In this document: positions 17,412 through 25,258 of the stretch, piece by piece
Layout: each line of letters starts with the position of its first letter
Numbering within the stretch: the first letter of the stretch is position 1
From: Mesorhizobium sp.
GTDB lineage: Bacteria > Pseudomonadota > Alphaproteobacteria > Rhizobiales > Rhizobiaceae
Length of the DNA: 64,000 nt
Direction: 5' to 3'
Assembly: GCA_019635735.1 (NCBI GenBank)
Contig: JAHBYX010000007.1
Span: 62,001 to 126,000, forward strand
Notes under the pieces: model-generated
What the model saw: the letters and a program-made list of their open reading frames with translations, nothing else
What the model was told of the DNA's origin: nothing
The model's database searches: none
Translations under genes and position numbers: made by a program

Positions 17412-17455
17412 TTGACCCGTCCCCACCACCCGCTACAGTATCAGGCGACCTGACA
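17412..17455 (+). promoter_or_regulatory. Promoter and TATCAGG-CGA-CCTGACA operator ahead of the amidohydrolase
   Basis: TTGACC (17412-17417), 16 bp, then TACAGT (17434-17439) give a plausible sigma70 promoter; the 17-bp operator 17439-17455 overlaps the -10/start region. The arms match 6 of 7 and the left arm equals the consensus. The amidohydrolase therefore has its own control in addition to possible read-through from the preceding operon. Confidence 0.7.
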
Positions 17456-17469
17456 TATTGGAGGAGCGC

Positions 17470-18486
17470 ATGCGCAGGATCGACATCTTCAACCATATCT
17501 GGCCGAAGCCGTTCTTCGACCGCCTGGTCAAGGAGCTGGGCACGATGACCCAGATGACCAAGCGGTCGGGCGACGTGCCGATGATGACCGATCTCGACCG
17601 GCGCTTCGAGGTGATGGACATGTTCGGGTCCGACTACCAGCAGGTCCTGTCGCTGGCCTCGCCGCCGCTCGAGAAGTTCGCGGGCCCGGAGGTGGCGCTC
17701 GAACTGTCGCAGATCGGCTCGGACGCCATGGCCGAGCTGGTCCAGAAGTATCCGGATCGTTTCCCCACCTTCATCGCCACGGCGCCGATGAACAATCCGG
17801 ACGCCGCCGTCGAGGAAAGCCGTCGCGCGATCGAGGATCTCGGCGCCGGCGGGGTGCAGATCTTCACCAACATCAACGGCAAGCCGGTCGACCTGCCGGA
17901 GTTCGAGCCGTTCTTCGACTACATGGCGAAGTCGGGCAGGCCGATCTTCCTGCATCCTGCCCGAACGCAGGAGTTCGCGGACTACGAGACCGAGACACGC
18001 TCCGAATACGAGATCTTCTGGACGCTCGGCTGGCCCTACGAAACGTCCGCCACGATGGCGCGGATGGTGTTCTCGCGCATGTTCGACAAGTTCCCGGGGC
18101 TCAAGGTCATCACCCACCACGCCGGCGGCATGATCCCCTATTTCGAAGGCCGTGTCGGACCCGGCTGGGACCAGATGGGCAAGCGCACCAGCGACCGCGA
18201 CCTGAAGCCCGTGCTCAAGGCGCTGAAACGGCCGCATCTGGAGTATTTCAAGGAGTTCTACGCCGATACCGCCTCGTTCGGCTCACGCAAGGCGATCGAG
18301 CATGCGATCGAGTTCTTCGGCGAGGACCGCGTCGTGTTCGCCTCGGACGCGCCGTTCGATCCGGAAGGAGGGCCGATGTATATCCGCGAAACGCTGCGGA
18401 TCCTCGACGCCCTCGACGTTACCGAAGAGGTTCGTCACAAGATCTACCACGGCAATGCCGAGAAGCTGCTGGGGCTGAGCGGCTAG
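17470..18486 (+). CDS. Amidohydrolase-2 family protein (ACMSD/resorcylate-decarboxylase-like)
   Basis: A 338-residue TIM-barrel amidohydrolase. ATG 17470 has GGAGGAG directly upstream. The metal site is recognisable: FLHPART (about residue 160), VITHHAGGMIPYFEGR (about 213) and FASDAPFD (about 293) match aminocarboxymuconate-semialdehyde decarboxylase-type enzymes. The N-terminal metal motif, usually D-I-H-x-H, reads DIFNH (residues 5-9), so the first His ligand is Phe. Some amidohydrolase-2 clades share this, so activity is not excluded. The likely reaction class is nonoxidative decarboxylation or hydrolysis of an aromatic or ring-cleaved acid. Confidence 0.86.
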   Translation: MRRIDIFNHIWPKPFFDRLVKELGTMTQMTKRSGDVPMMTDLDRRFEVMDMFGSDYQQVLSLASPPLEKFAGPEVALELSQIGSDAMAELVQKYPDRFPTFIATAPMNNPDAAVEESRRAIEDLGAGGVQIFTNINGKPVDLPEFEPFFDYMAKSGRPIFLHPARTQEFADYETETRSEYEIFWTLGWPYETSATMARMVFSRMFDKFPGLKVITHHAGGMIPYFEGRVGPGWDQMGKRTSDRDLKPVLKALKRPHLEYFKEFYADTASFGSRKAIEHAIEFFGEDRVVFASDAPFDPEGGPMYIRETLRILDALDVTEEVRHKIYHGNAEKLLGLSG

Positions 18487-18539
18487 GCCTGGAGCGGGAA
18501 GCACGGGGCCGCCTCGGCGGCTCCGCCGTTCCATCGATC

Positions 18540-19016
18540 TCAGCCGGCGGTCTCGTCGCGGGTGCGCAGATGGTGCGCGAGATCGCGGGTGAGTTCGGCC
18601 AGCCTGCGATAGTCCTCGTCCGGCATCGCGCCGAAGACGTCCCGCTCGACAGCGTCGGCGAGCGCGTCGCATTTCGTCAGCATCTCGCGGCCGGCGACGG
18701 TGACGTCCATGCGCAGGATCCGGCGGTTCGCCGGATCGGCCTTGCGGATAATGAAGCCTCGGCGCTCGAGCGCAGCAATCAGCTCGTTCATCGTCTGCGG
18801 CGTGACGAAGAAGCGCCGCGACAGCTCGGCCGACGACAGTCCCGCACGGGCGCCGATGACGCTCAGCACCGTATACTGGATCGCCGTCATCTCGATGACG
18901 CCCAGCGCCGCGTCCAGCCGGCTGCGCACGGCGTGGTTCGCCTGGTTGAGGAAGAACATGGCGCGCGGCCGCAGGATCTCGCGGTCGGCGCCGGTTGAAT
19001 TCTTGCTCCTGGACAC
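18540..19016 (-). CDS. MarR-family transcriptional regulator
   Basis: A 158-residue winged-helix regulator. GTG 19016 is preferred; an internal ATG at the MFFLNQ position is possible. The wHTH runs from IQYTVLSVIGAR through LSSAELSRRFFVTPQTMNELIAALERRGFI, and the wing carries RKADPANRRILRMDVT. It lies between two units that carry the shared TATCAGG-N3-CCTGATA operator (17470 and tctBAC), and MarR dimers bind palindromes of about this size, so it is the best local candidate for the operator-binding protein. In Sphingobium SYK-6 a MarR protein (FerC) controls ferBA and responds to hydroxycinnamoyl-CoA; orthology is not shown here. Confidence 0.88.
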   Translation of the reverse strand: MSRSKNSTGADREILRPRAMFFLNQANHAVRSRLDAALGVIEMTAIQYTVLSVIGARAGLSSAELSRRFFVTPQTMNELIAALERRGFIIRKADPANRRILRMDVTVAGREMLTKCDALADAVERDVFGAMPDEDYRRLAELTRDLAHHLRTRDETAG

Positions 19017-19017
19017 T

Positions 19018-19058
19018 TCGGTTACGGCCCCCCTTATTGCCTGTTTTGGCCTAACCGA
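19018..19058 (-). repeat. Inverted repeat upstream of the MarR gene
   Basis: TCGGTTA-C-GGCC (19018-19029) and GGCC-TAACCGA (19048-19058) form an 11-bp inverted repeat with one unpaired base and an 18-bp centre. It lies directly before the MarR start codon, so it could be an autoregulatory site or, in RNA, a stem placing the G-rich ribosome-binding region in its loop. It does not match the TATCAGG motif. Confidence 0.4.
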
Positions 19059-19102
19059 GATAGTCCGGCACTGCAAGCAAACCTGACCGGACCTGAAACG
19101 CA

Positions 19103-19128
19103 AGGCGCCGGCATTGCTGCCGGCGCCT
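19103..19128 (-). terminator. Terminator hairpin after tctC
   Basis: A perfect 11-bp stem (AGGCGCCGGCA / TGCCGGCGCCT) with a 4-nt loop lies 22 bp beyond the tctC stop. On the minus strand it is followed by TTGCGTTT, a weak T-rich tail. It separates tctBAC from the MarR gene. Confidence 0.65.
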
Positions 19129-19150
19129 GCGTGCTGATCGTCTCCGCGCT

Positions 19151-20140
19151 TTACTGCGCCGGGATCTTGGCGACCTCGACGAGGCGCTTCCATTCGGTGA
19201 TCGTTTCTTCCATCAGCTTCTGCGATTCTTCGGGCGTCGAGATGTAAGGGTCGCCGCCCTGCTTCATCAGGAACTCCTTCGTCGCATCTTCGGCAAGCAC
19301 CTTGTTGAACCAGCCGTTGATCGTGGTGACGATATCGGCAGGAACACCCGCCGGCACCATAGCGCCCCACCAGCCGAGCTGGTCGATGTCGTAGCCCTGT
19401 TCCTTGAAGGTCGGGATGTCGGGAATGCCCTGCAGCCGTTCCGCCGCGCCCAGCGCCAGGACCCGGAAGCGGCCGGAGCGCACCTGCGCCAGCGAGAAAA
19501 CCGGATCGTGGCACCCGAAATCGACCTGGCCGCTCAGCATGTCGTTGACGGAATCCGAAGCCGTTCCGTAGGAGACGGGCAGCGTCTGGAGACCGGCGAT
19601 CTGCTTGAACTCCTCGGCCAGAACCCGGCCCGAGGTCGCGTTGACCGCATAGGAGCCCTTGTCGCCCTTGGCCTTCTGGTCGGCAACGAGATCGGCCAGC
19701 GTCTTGTAGGGACTGTCGGCACGGACGGTGATCATGAAGGCTTGCTTGTTGACCGTGGCGATGGTCTGCAGGTCCTTGGCGGCATCGACCGGAGGCTTCT
19801 TCATGAGCCACATGTTGCCGGCGATCGAGTTGCCCGAATGGACGAAGATCGTGTGGCCGTCGGCCGGTGCGCGGGCGGTGAATTCGGTCGCGATGCTGCC
19901 CGCTGCGCCGGGCTTGTTCTCGACGATGACGGTGTGACCGGCAACGGCCGCAACCTTCTCGGCGAAGAAGCGGACGAGGACGTCGGCGCCGCTGCCTGCC
20001 GGGAACGCGCAGATGAAGCTGATGTTCTTGCTGGGGTAGGCGGTCTGGGCGAAAGCGAATCTCGGCGCGAGCATTGCGGCTGCGCCGGCTGCGAGTGCGA
20101 GTGCCCCGCGGCGCGTTATCATGATCTGGTCTTTGGACAT
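19151..20140 (-). CDS. tctC: Tripartite tricarboxylate transporter binding protein (TctC/Bug family)
   Basis: A 329-residue periplasmic receptor. ATG 20140 is chosen for the AGGAGGAGAAGAG upstream. The signal peptide (residues 1-~30) carries ITRRGALALAAG and a FAFAQ cleavage region. Bug-family features: the beta-sheet start YPSKNISFICAFPAGSGAD, and VIVENKPGAAGSIATEF. In this family selectivity is set by loops not readable by eye. Third gene of the tctBAC operon, which is probably controlled by the operator at 22341; aromatic carboxylates are plausible ligands given the surroundings. Confidence 0.93.
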   Translation of the reverse strand: MSKDQIMITRRGALALAAGAAAMLAPRFAFAQTAYPSKNISFICAFPAGSGADVLVRFFAEKVAAVAGHTVIVENKPGAAGSIATEFTARAPADGHTIFVHSGNSIAGNMWLMKKPPVDAAKDLQTIATVNKQAFMITVRADSPYKTLADLVADQKAKGDKGSYAVNATSGRVLAEEFKQIAGLQTLPVSYGTASDSVNDMLSGQVDFGCHDPVFSLAQVRSGRFRVLALGAAERLQGIPDIPTFKEQGYDIDQLGWWGAMVPAGVPADIVTTINGWFNKVLAEDATKEFLMKQGGDPYISTPEESQKLMEETITEWKRLVEVAKIPAQ

Positions 20141-20195
20141 TCTCTTCTCCTCCTGAGTGAGTCCGGCGTGATGCACGGGTGAATGCGAACGAAAG

Positions 20196-21701
20196 TCAGT
20201 CCTCCTGGAAAGCCACCTCCCGGGTCTTGCGGAACTGCGGAAAGACGATGAGGGCGATCACCAGCAGCGTGGCGATCAGCAGTCCGGCCGAAATCGGGCG
20301 GTCGAGGAAGATCATCGGATCGCCGCGCGACAGCGTCAGCGAACGCCGCAGATTGGTCTCCATCAGCGGGCCGAGGATGAAGCCGAGGACCAGCGGCGCG
20401 GGCTCGCAGCCGAACTTCATCAGCACGTAGCCGAAGATCGAGAAGACGATCATCAGGACCATCATGAACGGTTCGGTGCTGGTCGAGTAGACGCCGACGG
20501 CGCAGAACAGGAGGATCGCCGGATAGAGGAACCGGTAGGGCACCGAGAGCAGCTTCACCCAGACGCCGAGCATCGGCAGGTTGATGACGACCAGCATCAG
20601 ATTGCCGATCCACATCGACGCGACCATCCCCCAGAACAGTTCCGGGCGCGCGGTCATGACGGCGGCACCCGGCTGGATGCCCTGGATGATCATCGCACCC
20701 ATCATGATCGCCATGACCGGGTTGGACGGAATGCCGAGCGTGAGCAGGGGGATGAATGAGGTCTGCGCGGCGGCGTTGTTGGCGGCTTCAGGACCCGCCA
20801 CGCCCTCGATCGCACCGTTGCCGAAGCGCTCGGGCTGGCGCGTGATCTTCTTTTCGACGGTGTAGCTGGCGAAGGAGGCCAGCACCGCACCTCCGCCGGG
20901 CAGGATGCCGAGGAGGGAGCCCAGACCGGTCCCGCGTATCGCGGCCGGCCAGGCCAGGCGGAATTCGGAGCGGGTGGGCCACAGATCGCTCAGGCGCGTC
21001 GAGATCGGCGTGCGCTGGCCGGGCGGGTTCTCGAGATTGCGGATGATCTCGACGATGCCGAAGAGGCCGAGCACCAGCGGCAGGAAGTCGATGCCCTCCC
21101 ACAGGCCGTCGATGCCGAACGTATAGCGAGTCAGGCCGCTGTTGATGTCGGTGCCGACGAGGCCGAGCAGCAGGCCGATGAGCACCATCGCCACCGCCTT
21201 GAGGAGCGAGCCGTGCGCCAGCACGACCGCCATCACCAGGCCGAGCACCATCAGCGAGAAGTAGTCCGGCGAGGTGAATTGCTGCGCGATCTTCGCCAGC
21301 AGCGGCCCGAAGGCCGCCAGGAACACCGTGCCGACGCAGCCGGCGAAGAAGGAGGCAAGTGCCGCCGTGGCGAGCGCCGAACCGGCGCGGCCGCGTTTGG
21401 CCATCTGGTGGCCCTCGATGCAGGTGACGACCGAGGACGCTTCGCCGGGCATGTTGACCAGGATGGAGGTGGTCGAGCCGCCGTACTGGGCGCCGTAGTA
21501 GATGCCGGCCATCATGATCAGCGCCGAGAGCGGGTCGAGCCCGAAGGTGATCGGCAGCAGGATCGCGAGCGTCGGGATGGGGCCTATGCCGGGGAGGACG
21601 CCGATCAGCGTGCCGAGCAGCACGCCGATCAGGCAGAACAGCAGGTTCTGCAGGGAGGCGGCGGCGACGAAGCCTGTCGCCAGATGTTCGAACATCTCCA
21701 T
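20196..21701 (-). CDS. tctA: Tripartite tricarboxylate transporter permease TctA
   Basis: A 501-residue multi-spanning permease. It has the TctA signatures VLLGTLIGVLPGIGPIPT near the N terminus, IYYGAQYGGSTTSILVNMPG, and the second-half repeat GSLLGILPGGGAVLASFASY. Its ATG lies next to the tctB stop (TAG 21704-21702), so translation is probably coupled. With TctB and TctC it forms a complete secondary carboxylate importer. Confidence 0.95.
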   Translation of the reverse strand: MEMFEHLATGFVAAASLQNLLFCLIGVLLGTLIGVLPGIGPIPTLAILLPITFGLDPLSALIMMAGIYYGAQYGGSTTSILVNMPGEASSVVTCIEGHQMAKRGRAGSALATAALASFFAGCVGTVFLAAFGPLLAKIAQQFTSPDYFSLMVLGLVMAVVLAHGSLLKAVAMVLIGLLLGLVGTDINSGLTRYTFGIDGLWEGIDFLPLVLGLFGIVEIIRNLENPPGQRTPISTRLSDLWPTRSEFRLAWPAAIRGTGLGSLLGILPGGGAVLASFASYTVEKKITRQPERFGNGAIEGVAGPEAANNAAAQTSFIPLLTLGIPSNPVMAIMMGAMIIQGIQPGAAVMTARPELFWGMVASMWIGNLMLVVINLPMLGVWVKLLSVPYRFLYPAILLFCAVGVYSTSTEPFMMVLMIVFSIFGYVLMKFGCEPAPLVLGFILGPLMETNLRRSLTLSRGDPMIFLDRPISAGLLIATLLVIALIVFPQFRKTREVAFQED

Positions 21702-22151
21702 CTAGCCGTTCCACCAGAGCGGCATCGGCTGGTTGAGGCCGAAGACGAAGACGAGGGCAACGAAGGCTGCGACGCAGGCGGCGAAGATGACAGTCTCGAC
21801 GATGGCCACGTTTGGCCGCGCGTAGGCGGCGACGACCATCATGAGGATCGAGGTGAGGACGACGCCGATTTCCTTGATGAGAAAGCTGAACACGGCGAGC
21901 GCGACGAGCAGCATCAGGATCGGGCGAAGCTGCAGGCGTTCGATGGCCGGGCCTTCGACCGTGAACGAACGGCCCGCGACGATTGCGCCGATCAGAACGA
22001 TGAAGCCGGAAATGAGAATCGGGAAGTATCCCGGCCCCATGTTCCGCGCACTTCCGAAATCGAGATCGCGGCCAAGAACGATGCCTGCGAGACCGATCAG
22101 CAGGAACATTATCCCAGCGCCGAGGTCCTGCGGGCTTTTCACCTTCAGCAT
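21702..22151 (-). CDS. tctB: Tripartite tricarboxylate transporter small subunit TctB
   Basis: A 149-residue small membrane subunit with four predicted helices (GAGIMFLLIGLAGIVLGRD; YFPILISGFIVLIGAIVAG; PILMLLVALAVFSFLI; AACVAAFVALVFVFGL). ATG 22151 follows a GGGAGGAG ribosome-binding site. The motif RNMGPGYFP is typical of TctB. First gene of the operon, about 190 bp downstream of its putative promoter. Confidence 0.9.
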   Translation of the reverse strand: MLKVKSPQDLGAGIMFLLIGLAGIVLGRDLDFGSARNMGPGYFPILISGFIVLIGAIVAGRSFTVEGPAIERLQLRPILMLLVALAVFSFLIKEIGVVLTSILMMVVAAYARPNVAIVETVIFAACVAAFVALVFVFGLNQPMPLWWNG

Positions 22152-22283
22152 CAATGCTCCTCCCGGGCCTTCAACGCTCCGGCGCTCCCTGACGCCGGAG
22201 TCACGACCGGTCGGCACATCGAAACGGCGGAGACCTCCTCCCGAGGTCGTTCACCGTGGGCCAACTCGGTTTGATCATTTCAA

Positions 22284-22303
22284 AAAGGGCAACCAGGCCC
22301 TTT
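22284..22303 (-). terminator. Leader hairpin with T-run before tctB (possible attenuator)
   Basis: On the minus strand AAAGGGC-CTGGTT-GCCCTTT is followed by further T residues (TTTTTG in total), giving a 7-bp intrinsic-terminator-like stem. It lies between the putative tctBAC promoter (about 22340-22368) and the tctB start at 22151, inside the 5' leader, where it could attenuate transcription. Confidence 0.45.
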
Positions 22304-22339
22304 GCACGCTTCACATTCGGCAGATCGTATGGCATCCTT

Positions 22340-22368
22340 ATATCAGGCAACCATACATCGATTGTCAA
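22340..22368 (-). promoter_or_regulatory. tctBAC promoter with TATCAGG-CAA-CCATACA operator
   Basis: The 368-bp gap 22152-22519 separates divergent genes. On the minus strand TTGACA (22368-22363) is followed by the operator (22357-22341) and an AT-rich -10 region (GATATA/TGATAT). The left arm ATATCAGG is perfect; the right arm is degenerate (5 of 8). The -35/operator/-10 order is the same as at the other sites. Confidence 0.6.
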
Positions 22369-22452
22369 TGACCATCTCGGTCTCGTGCGTCTGCGCCGGT
22401 GACCATGTGACCGGAGCCGACTGTTGGATTTAAGCAAATGAAATTATACCCT

Positions 22453-22471
22453 GTCAAAACCAAATTGACAT
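22453..22471 (+). promoter_or_regulatory. Inverted repeat TGTCAA-N7-TTGACA ahead of the monooxygenase
   Basis: Perfect 6-bp arms separated by AACCAAA lie 49 bp before the monooxygenase start. The right arm is also a consensus -35 (TTGACA). It is a candidate operator for the IclR regulator encoded in the same operon, but nothing else supports this. The rest of the 22152-22519 gap shows only the operator and leader hairpin listed separately. Confidence 0.4.
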
Positions 22472-22519
22472 CGATATGGCCGCGTTTCATGCTTTCAGGC
22501 AATTCGGAGTGAGCCACGG

Positions 22520-23743
22520 ATGAAGATATCTGTCGTCGGAGGCGGCATCGGCGGATTGACCGCGGCGCTCGGGTTGCTGCGGCGCGGCTTCGACGTGCAG
22601 GTGTTCGAGCAGGCGCAGGAACTGCGCGAGGTCGGCGCGGGCGTCCAGATCAGCGCCAACGGCACGCGCATCCTGTTCGAGCTCGGTCTCGAAAAAGAGA
22701 TCATGAGCGTTGCCAGCGAACCGGGCGGCAAGCAGATCCGGCTGTGGAACACGGGCAAGACCTGGAAGCTGTTCGACCTCGGCCCGCTTTCCGTGGCGCA
22801 ATACGGTTTCCCCTACATCACGATCCATCGCAACGACCTGCACCAGGCGCTGGCGGTCGGCATCCGGCGCATCGCACCGGACGCGATCAAGCTTGGCATG
22901 AAATGCGTCGGCATCGACCAGACGTCCCGCGACGTGAAGCTGCATTTCGCCGATGGCGCGAAGGCGACGTCGGACATAGCGATCGGCGCCGACGGGGTGC
23001 ATTCGGTCGTCCGCGAAGTGCTGTTCGGCGCCGACAAACCGACATTCACCGGCATCGTCGCCTGGCGCGGGGTCATTGACACAAAGCGGCTGCCGGAGCG
23101 CTTCCATCGCCCCGTCGGCACCAACTGGATCGGGCCGGGCGGCCACGTCATCCACTACCTGCTGCGGCGGGGCGAATTGATGAACTACGTGTCGGTGGTG
23201 GAGCGGACGGACTGGCAGGTCGAATCCTGGTCGGTTGCCGGCACGGTCGAGGAGTGCCTCGCCGACTATCAGGGCTGGCACGAGGACGTGCACACGCTGA
23301 TCAAGAGCATCGATACGCCCTACAAGTGGGCGCTGATGCTGCGCCAGCCGATGAAAGAATGGACGCAGGGCCGCGCGACGCTCCTGGGCGATGCCTGCCA
23401 CCCGACGCTGCCCTTCCTGGCGCAGGGCGCCGTGATGGCGATCGAAGACGGGCTCGTGCTGGCGCGGGCGCTCGCCGCCAACCCAGGCGATCACGACGCG
23501 GCGTTCCATTCCTACGAGGCGGAACGCAAGGAGCGAACCACCAAAATCGTCAAGGGCGCGGAAGCGAACCTCGGCCGGTTTCACAACCCGGCGCTGTCCG
23601 ATCCCGCGCTTGCGGAGACCTATGTCAATTCCGAGTGGGAGGAGTCCAAGGTGCGGCAGCGCTACGAATGGCTGTTCACCTACGACGCCACGAGCGTGCC
23701 CGTGTCCCCGGACCGCTCCAGACCCCTGATGAGCACGGCATGA
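22520..23743 (+). CDS. FAD-dependent aromatic monooxygenase (salicylate hydroxylase-like)
   Basis: A 407-residue class A flavoprotein hydroxylase. It shows all three fingerprint motifs: GGGIGGLTAA (residues 7-16), the DG motif IGADGVHSVVR (about 155) and the GD motif LLGDACHPTLPFLAQGA (about 292). ATG 22520 has CGGAG upstream. Relatives hydroxylate salicylate, 3-hydroxybenzoate or 6-hydroxynicotinate, often with decarboxylation. It heads a unit with IclR, dienelactone hydrolase-like, alpha/beta hydrolase, VOC and SDR genes, so ring hydroxylation before cleavage is a reasonable inference; the exact ring is unknown. Confidence 0.9.
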   Translation: MKISVVGGGIGGLTAALGLLRRGFDVQVFEQAQELREVGAGVQISANGTRILFELGLEKEIMSVASEPGGKQIRLWNTGKTWKLFDLGPLSVAQYGFPYITIHRNDLHQALAVGIRRIAPDAIKLGMKCVGIDQTSRDVKLHFADGAKATSDIAIGADGVHSVVREVLFGADKPTFTGIVAWRGVIDTKRLPERFHRPVGTNWIGPGGHVIHYLLRRGELMNYVSVVERTDWQVESWSVAGTVEECLADYQGWHEDVHTLIKSIDTPYKWALMLRQPMKEWTQGRATLLGDACHPTLPFLAQGAVMAIEDGLVLARALAANPGDHDAAFHSYEAERKERTTKIVKGAEANLGRFHNPALSDPALAETYVNSEWEESKVRQRYEWLFTYDATSVPVSPDRSRPLMSTA

Positions 23744-24558
23744 CAGCGAAGGTTCGAAACCAGCGCCGTATCCAGTCGATCGACGTGGGCTTCCGTCTGA
23801 TCAGAGTGCTCGAGGCGGCGAGCGGCAAGCTGCCGTTGAGCAAGATCGCCGAACTCGCCGACATGCCGGCCAGCAAGGTGCATCTCTACATGGCGAGCTT
23901 CACCCACGCTGGTCTCGTGGAACAGGACCCGGTGACGATGCGCTACGGGCTCGGACCCTACGCCCTGCAACTCGGCGCCGCTGCGATGCGCCAGCTCGAC
24001 GTGGCGCAGGTCTCGCGGGAGGCTCTCGACAGGCTGCAGTCGGCGACGGGGCTGCTGGTCTTCCTCACGGTCTGGGGCAATCGCGGTCCGGTCATCATCG
24101 CCAAGGTCGACGCCACGGTCGAGGTGCTGGTCTCCGTGCGCGTCGGCCATGTGCTGCCGCTCTACCAGGCGGCGACCGGGCGGGTCTTTCTCGCCTACAA
24201 GGCGCGCTCGGCGATCCAGCATGTCGAGACGCGCGAACGACCGGTGGATGCAACGCTGAAGCGACGGGCCGAGGAGAGCCTGCCGCTGATCAGGCAGCGG
24301 CAGCTGGCGTTCTCGGACAGCCAGCTCAATGCCGGCTTCGCGTCGATTTCGGCGCCGATCTTCGACTATGCCGGCGAGATCGCCGCCGCCGTTACCGCGC
24401 TCGGCATGAAGAACGACATCGACATCGATCCGCAGGGTCGGACTGCGCGGCGCGTGCATGCCGCCGCGGCCGAGGTGTCGCGCAAGCTCGGCTGCCCTCC
24501 CGACGTGCTGCGCGACGACTTCGCCGACCCACCCGCCGACGACCGCAGATCAGCCTGA
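23740..24558 (+). CDS. IclR-family transcriptional regulator
   Basis: A 272-residue regulator, its ATG overlapping the monooxygenase stop (ATGA). The N-terminal wHTH reads SIDVGFRLIRVLEAASGKLPLSKIAELADMPASKVHLYM (about 14-52). The C-terminal effector domain includes ATGRVFLAYKA and FASISAPIFDYAGEIAAAVTALG. IclR proteins commonly regulate aromatic ring-cleavage operons in response to pathway acids. Embedded here, it probably controls its own operon, perhaps through the TGTCAA-N7-TTGACA repeat. Confidence 0.93.
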   Translation: MTAKVRNQRRIQSIDVGFRLIRVLEAASGKLPLSKIAELADMPASKVHLYMASFTHAGLVEQDPVTMRYGLGPYALQLGAAAMRQLDVAQVSREALDRLQSATGLLVFLTVWGNRGPVIIAKVDATVEVLVSVRVGHVLPLYQAATGRVFLAYKARSAIQHVETRERPVDATLKRRAEESLPLIRQRQLAFSDSQLNAGFASISAPIFDYAGEIAAAVTALGMKNDIDIDPQGRTARRVHAAAAEVSRKLGCPPDVLRDDFADPPADDRRSA

Positions 24559-24569
24559 AGGATTTCGAC

Positions 24570-25250
24570 ATGGGAGAACTATTGCGGCTTCGCGCCGCCG
24601 ACGGTCATGAACTCGGTGCCTATCGCGCCGCGCCGGCGGAGGCGCCGACCGGCGGCATCGTCGTGCTGCAAGAGATTTTCGGCGTCAACAGCCACATTCG
24701 CGGCGTCTGCGACGCTCTCGCCAGTCAAGGCTACGTCGCCATCGCGCCGGCGCTGTTCGACCGGTTCGTGCGGGATTTCGAGTCGGGATACTCGCCCGAG
24801 GAAATCGCGGTGGCGCTCGGCTACCTGAAAACGCTCGACTGGGGCGCGCTCATGCTCGACACCCAGGCGGCGATCGGGCGCGTGCGGGAGGAGACGGAGG
24901 CCGTGTCGCTGGTGGGGTTCTGCCTTGGCGGATCGCTGGCCTTCCTGGCGGCGACCCAGGTCGACGGTCTCGACGCGGCCGTCTGCTACTACGGAGGCAT
25001 GATCGCGAAGATCGCCGACGCCAAGCCGCTCTGCCCGGTGATGATGCACTATGGCGAGACGGACAGTTCGATCCCACTGAGCAATGTGGAGACCGTGCGG
25101 ACTAAGTGTCCCGAGGCGGAGATCCATCTCTATGCGGCAGGGCACGGGTTCAACCGGGGTGCGCCGGGTACGGCCGACGCCGCGCAGGCGGCGATCGCGT
25201 GGGAACGCACCTTGCGCTTCCTGGCGGACGCCCGAGCCGGACGGACGTGA
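24570..25250 (+). CDS. Dienelactone hydrolase family protein
   Basis: A 226-residue alpha/beta hydrolase of the carboxymethylenebutenolidase type. The Cys-Asp-His triad is visible: GFCLGG (nucleophile Cys, about residue 117), GETDSSIP (Asp, about 165) and AGHGFNRG (His, about 196). Length matches the family. In chlorocatechol/hydroxyquinol-type pathways DLH hydrolyses dienelactones to maleylacetate; here it sits among ring-modification genes without an obvious intradiol dioxygenase. Confidence 0.88.
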   Translation: MGELLRLRAADGHELGAYRAAPAEAPTGGIVVLQEIFGVNSHIRGVCDALASQGYVAIAPALFDRFVRDFESGYSPEEIAVALGYLKTLDWGALMLDTQAAIGRVREETEAVSLVGFCLGGSLAFLAATQVDGLDAAVCYYGGMIAKIADAKPLCPVMMHYGETDSSIPLSNVETVRTKCPEAEIHLYAAGHGFNRGAPGTADAAQAAIAWERTLRFLADARAGRT

Positions 25251-25258
25251 GAGAGCGC

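Noticed and set aside
18540..19811. Apparent fusion of a TctC-shadow frame with the MarR protein
   Set aside because: The upstream part overlaps tctC in a different frame. The MarR domain has its own GTG start at 19016 and a terminator hairpin lies between the genes.
24290..24305. TATCAGG-like match GATCAGGCAGC
   Set aside because: It lies inside the IclR coding sequence, lacks a matching right arm and has no promoter next to it.
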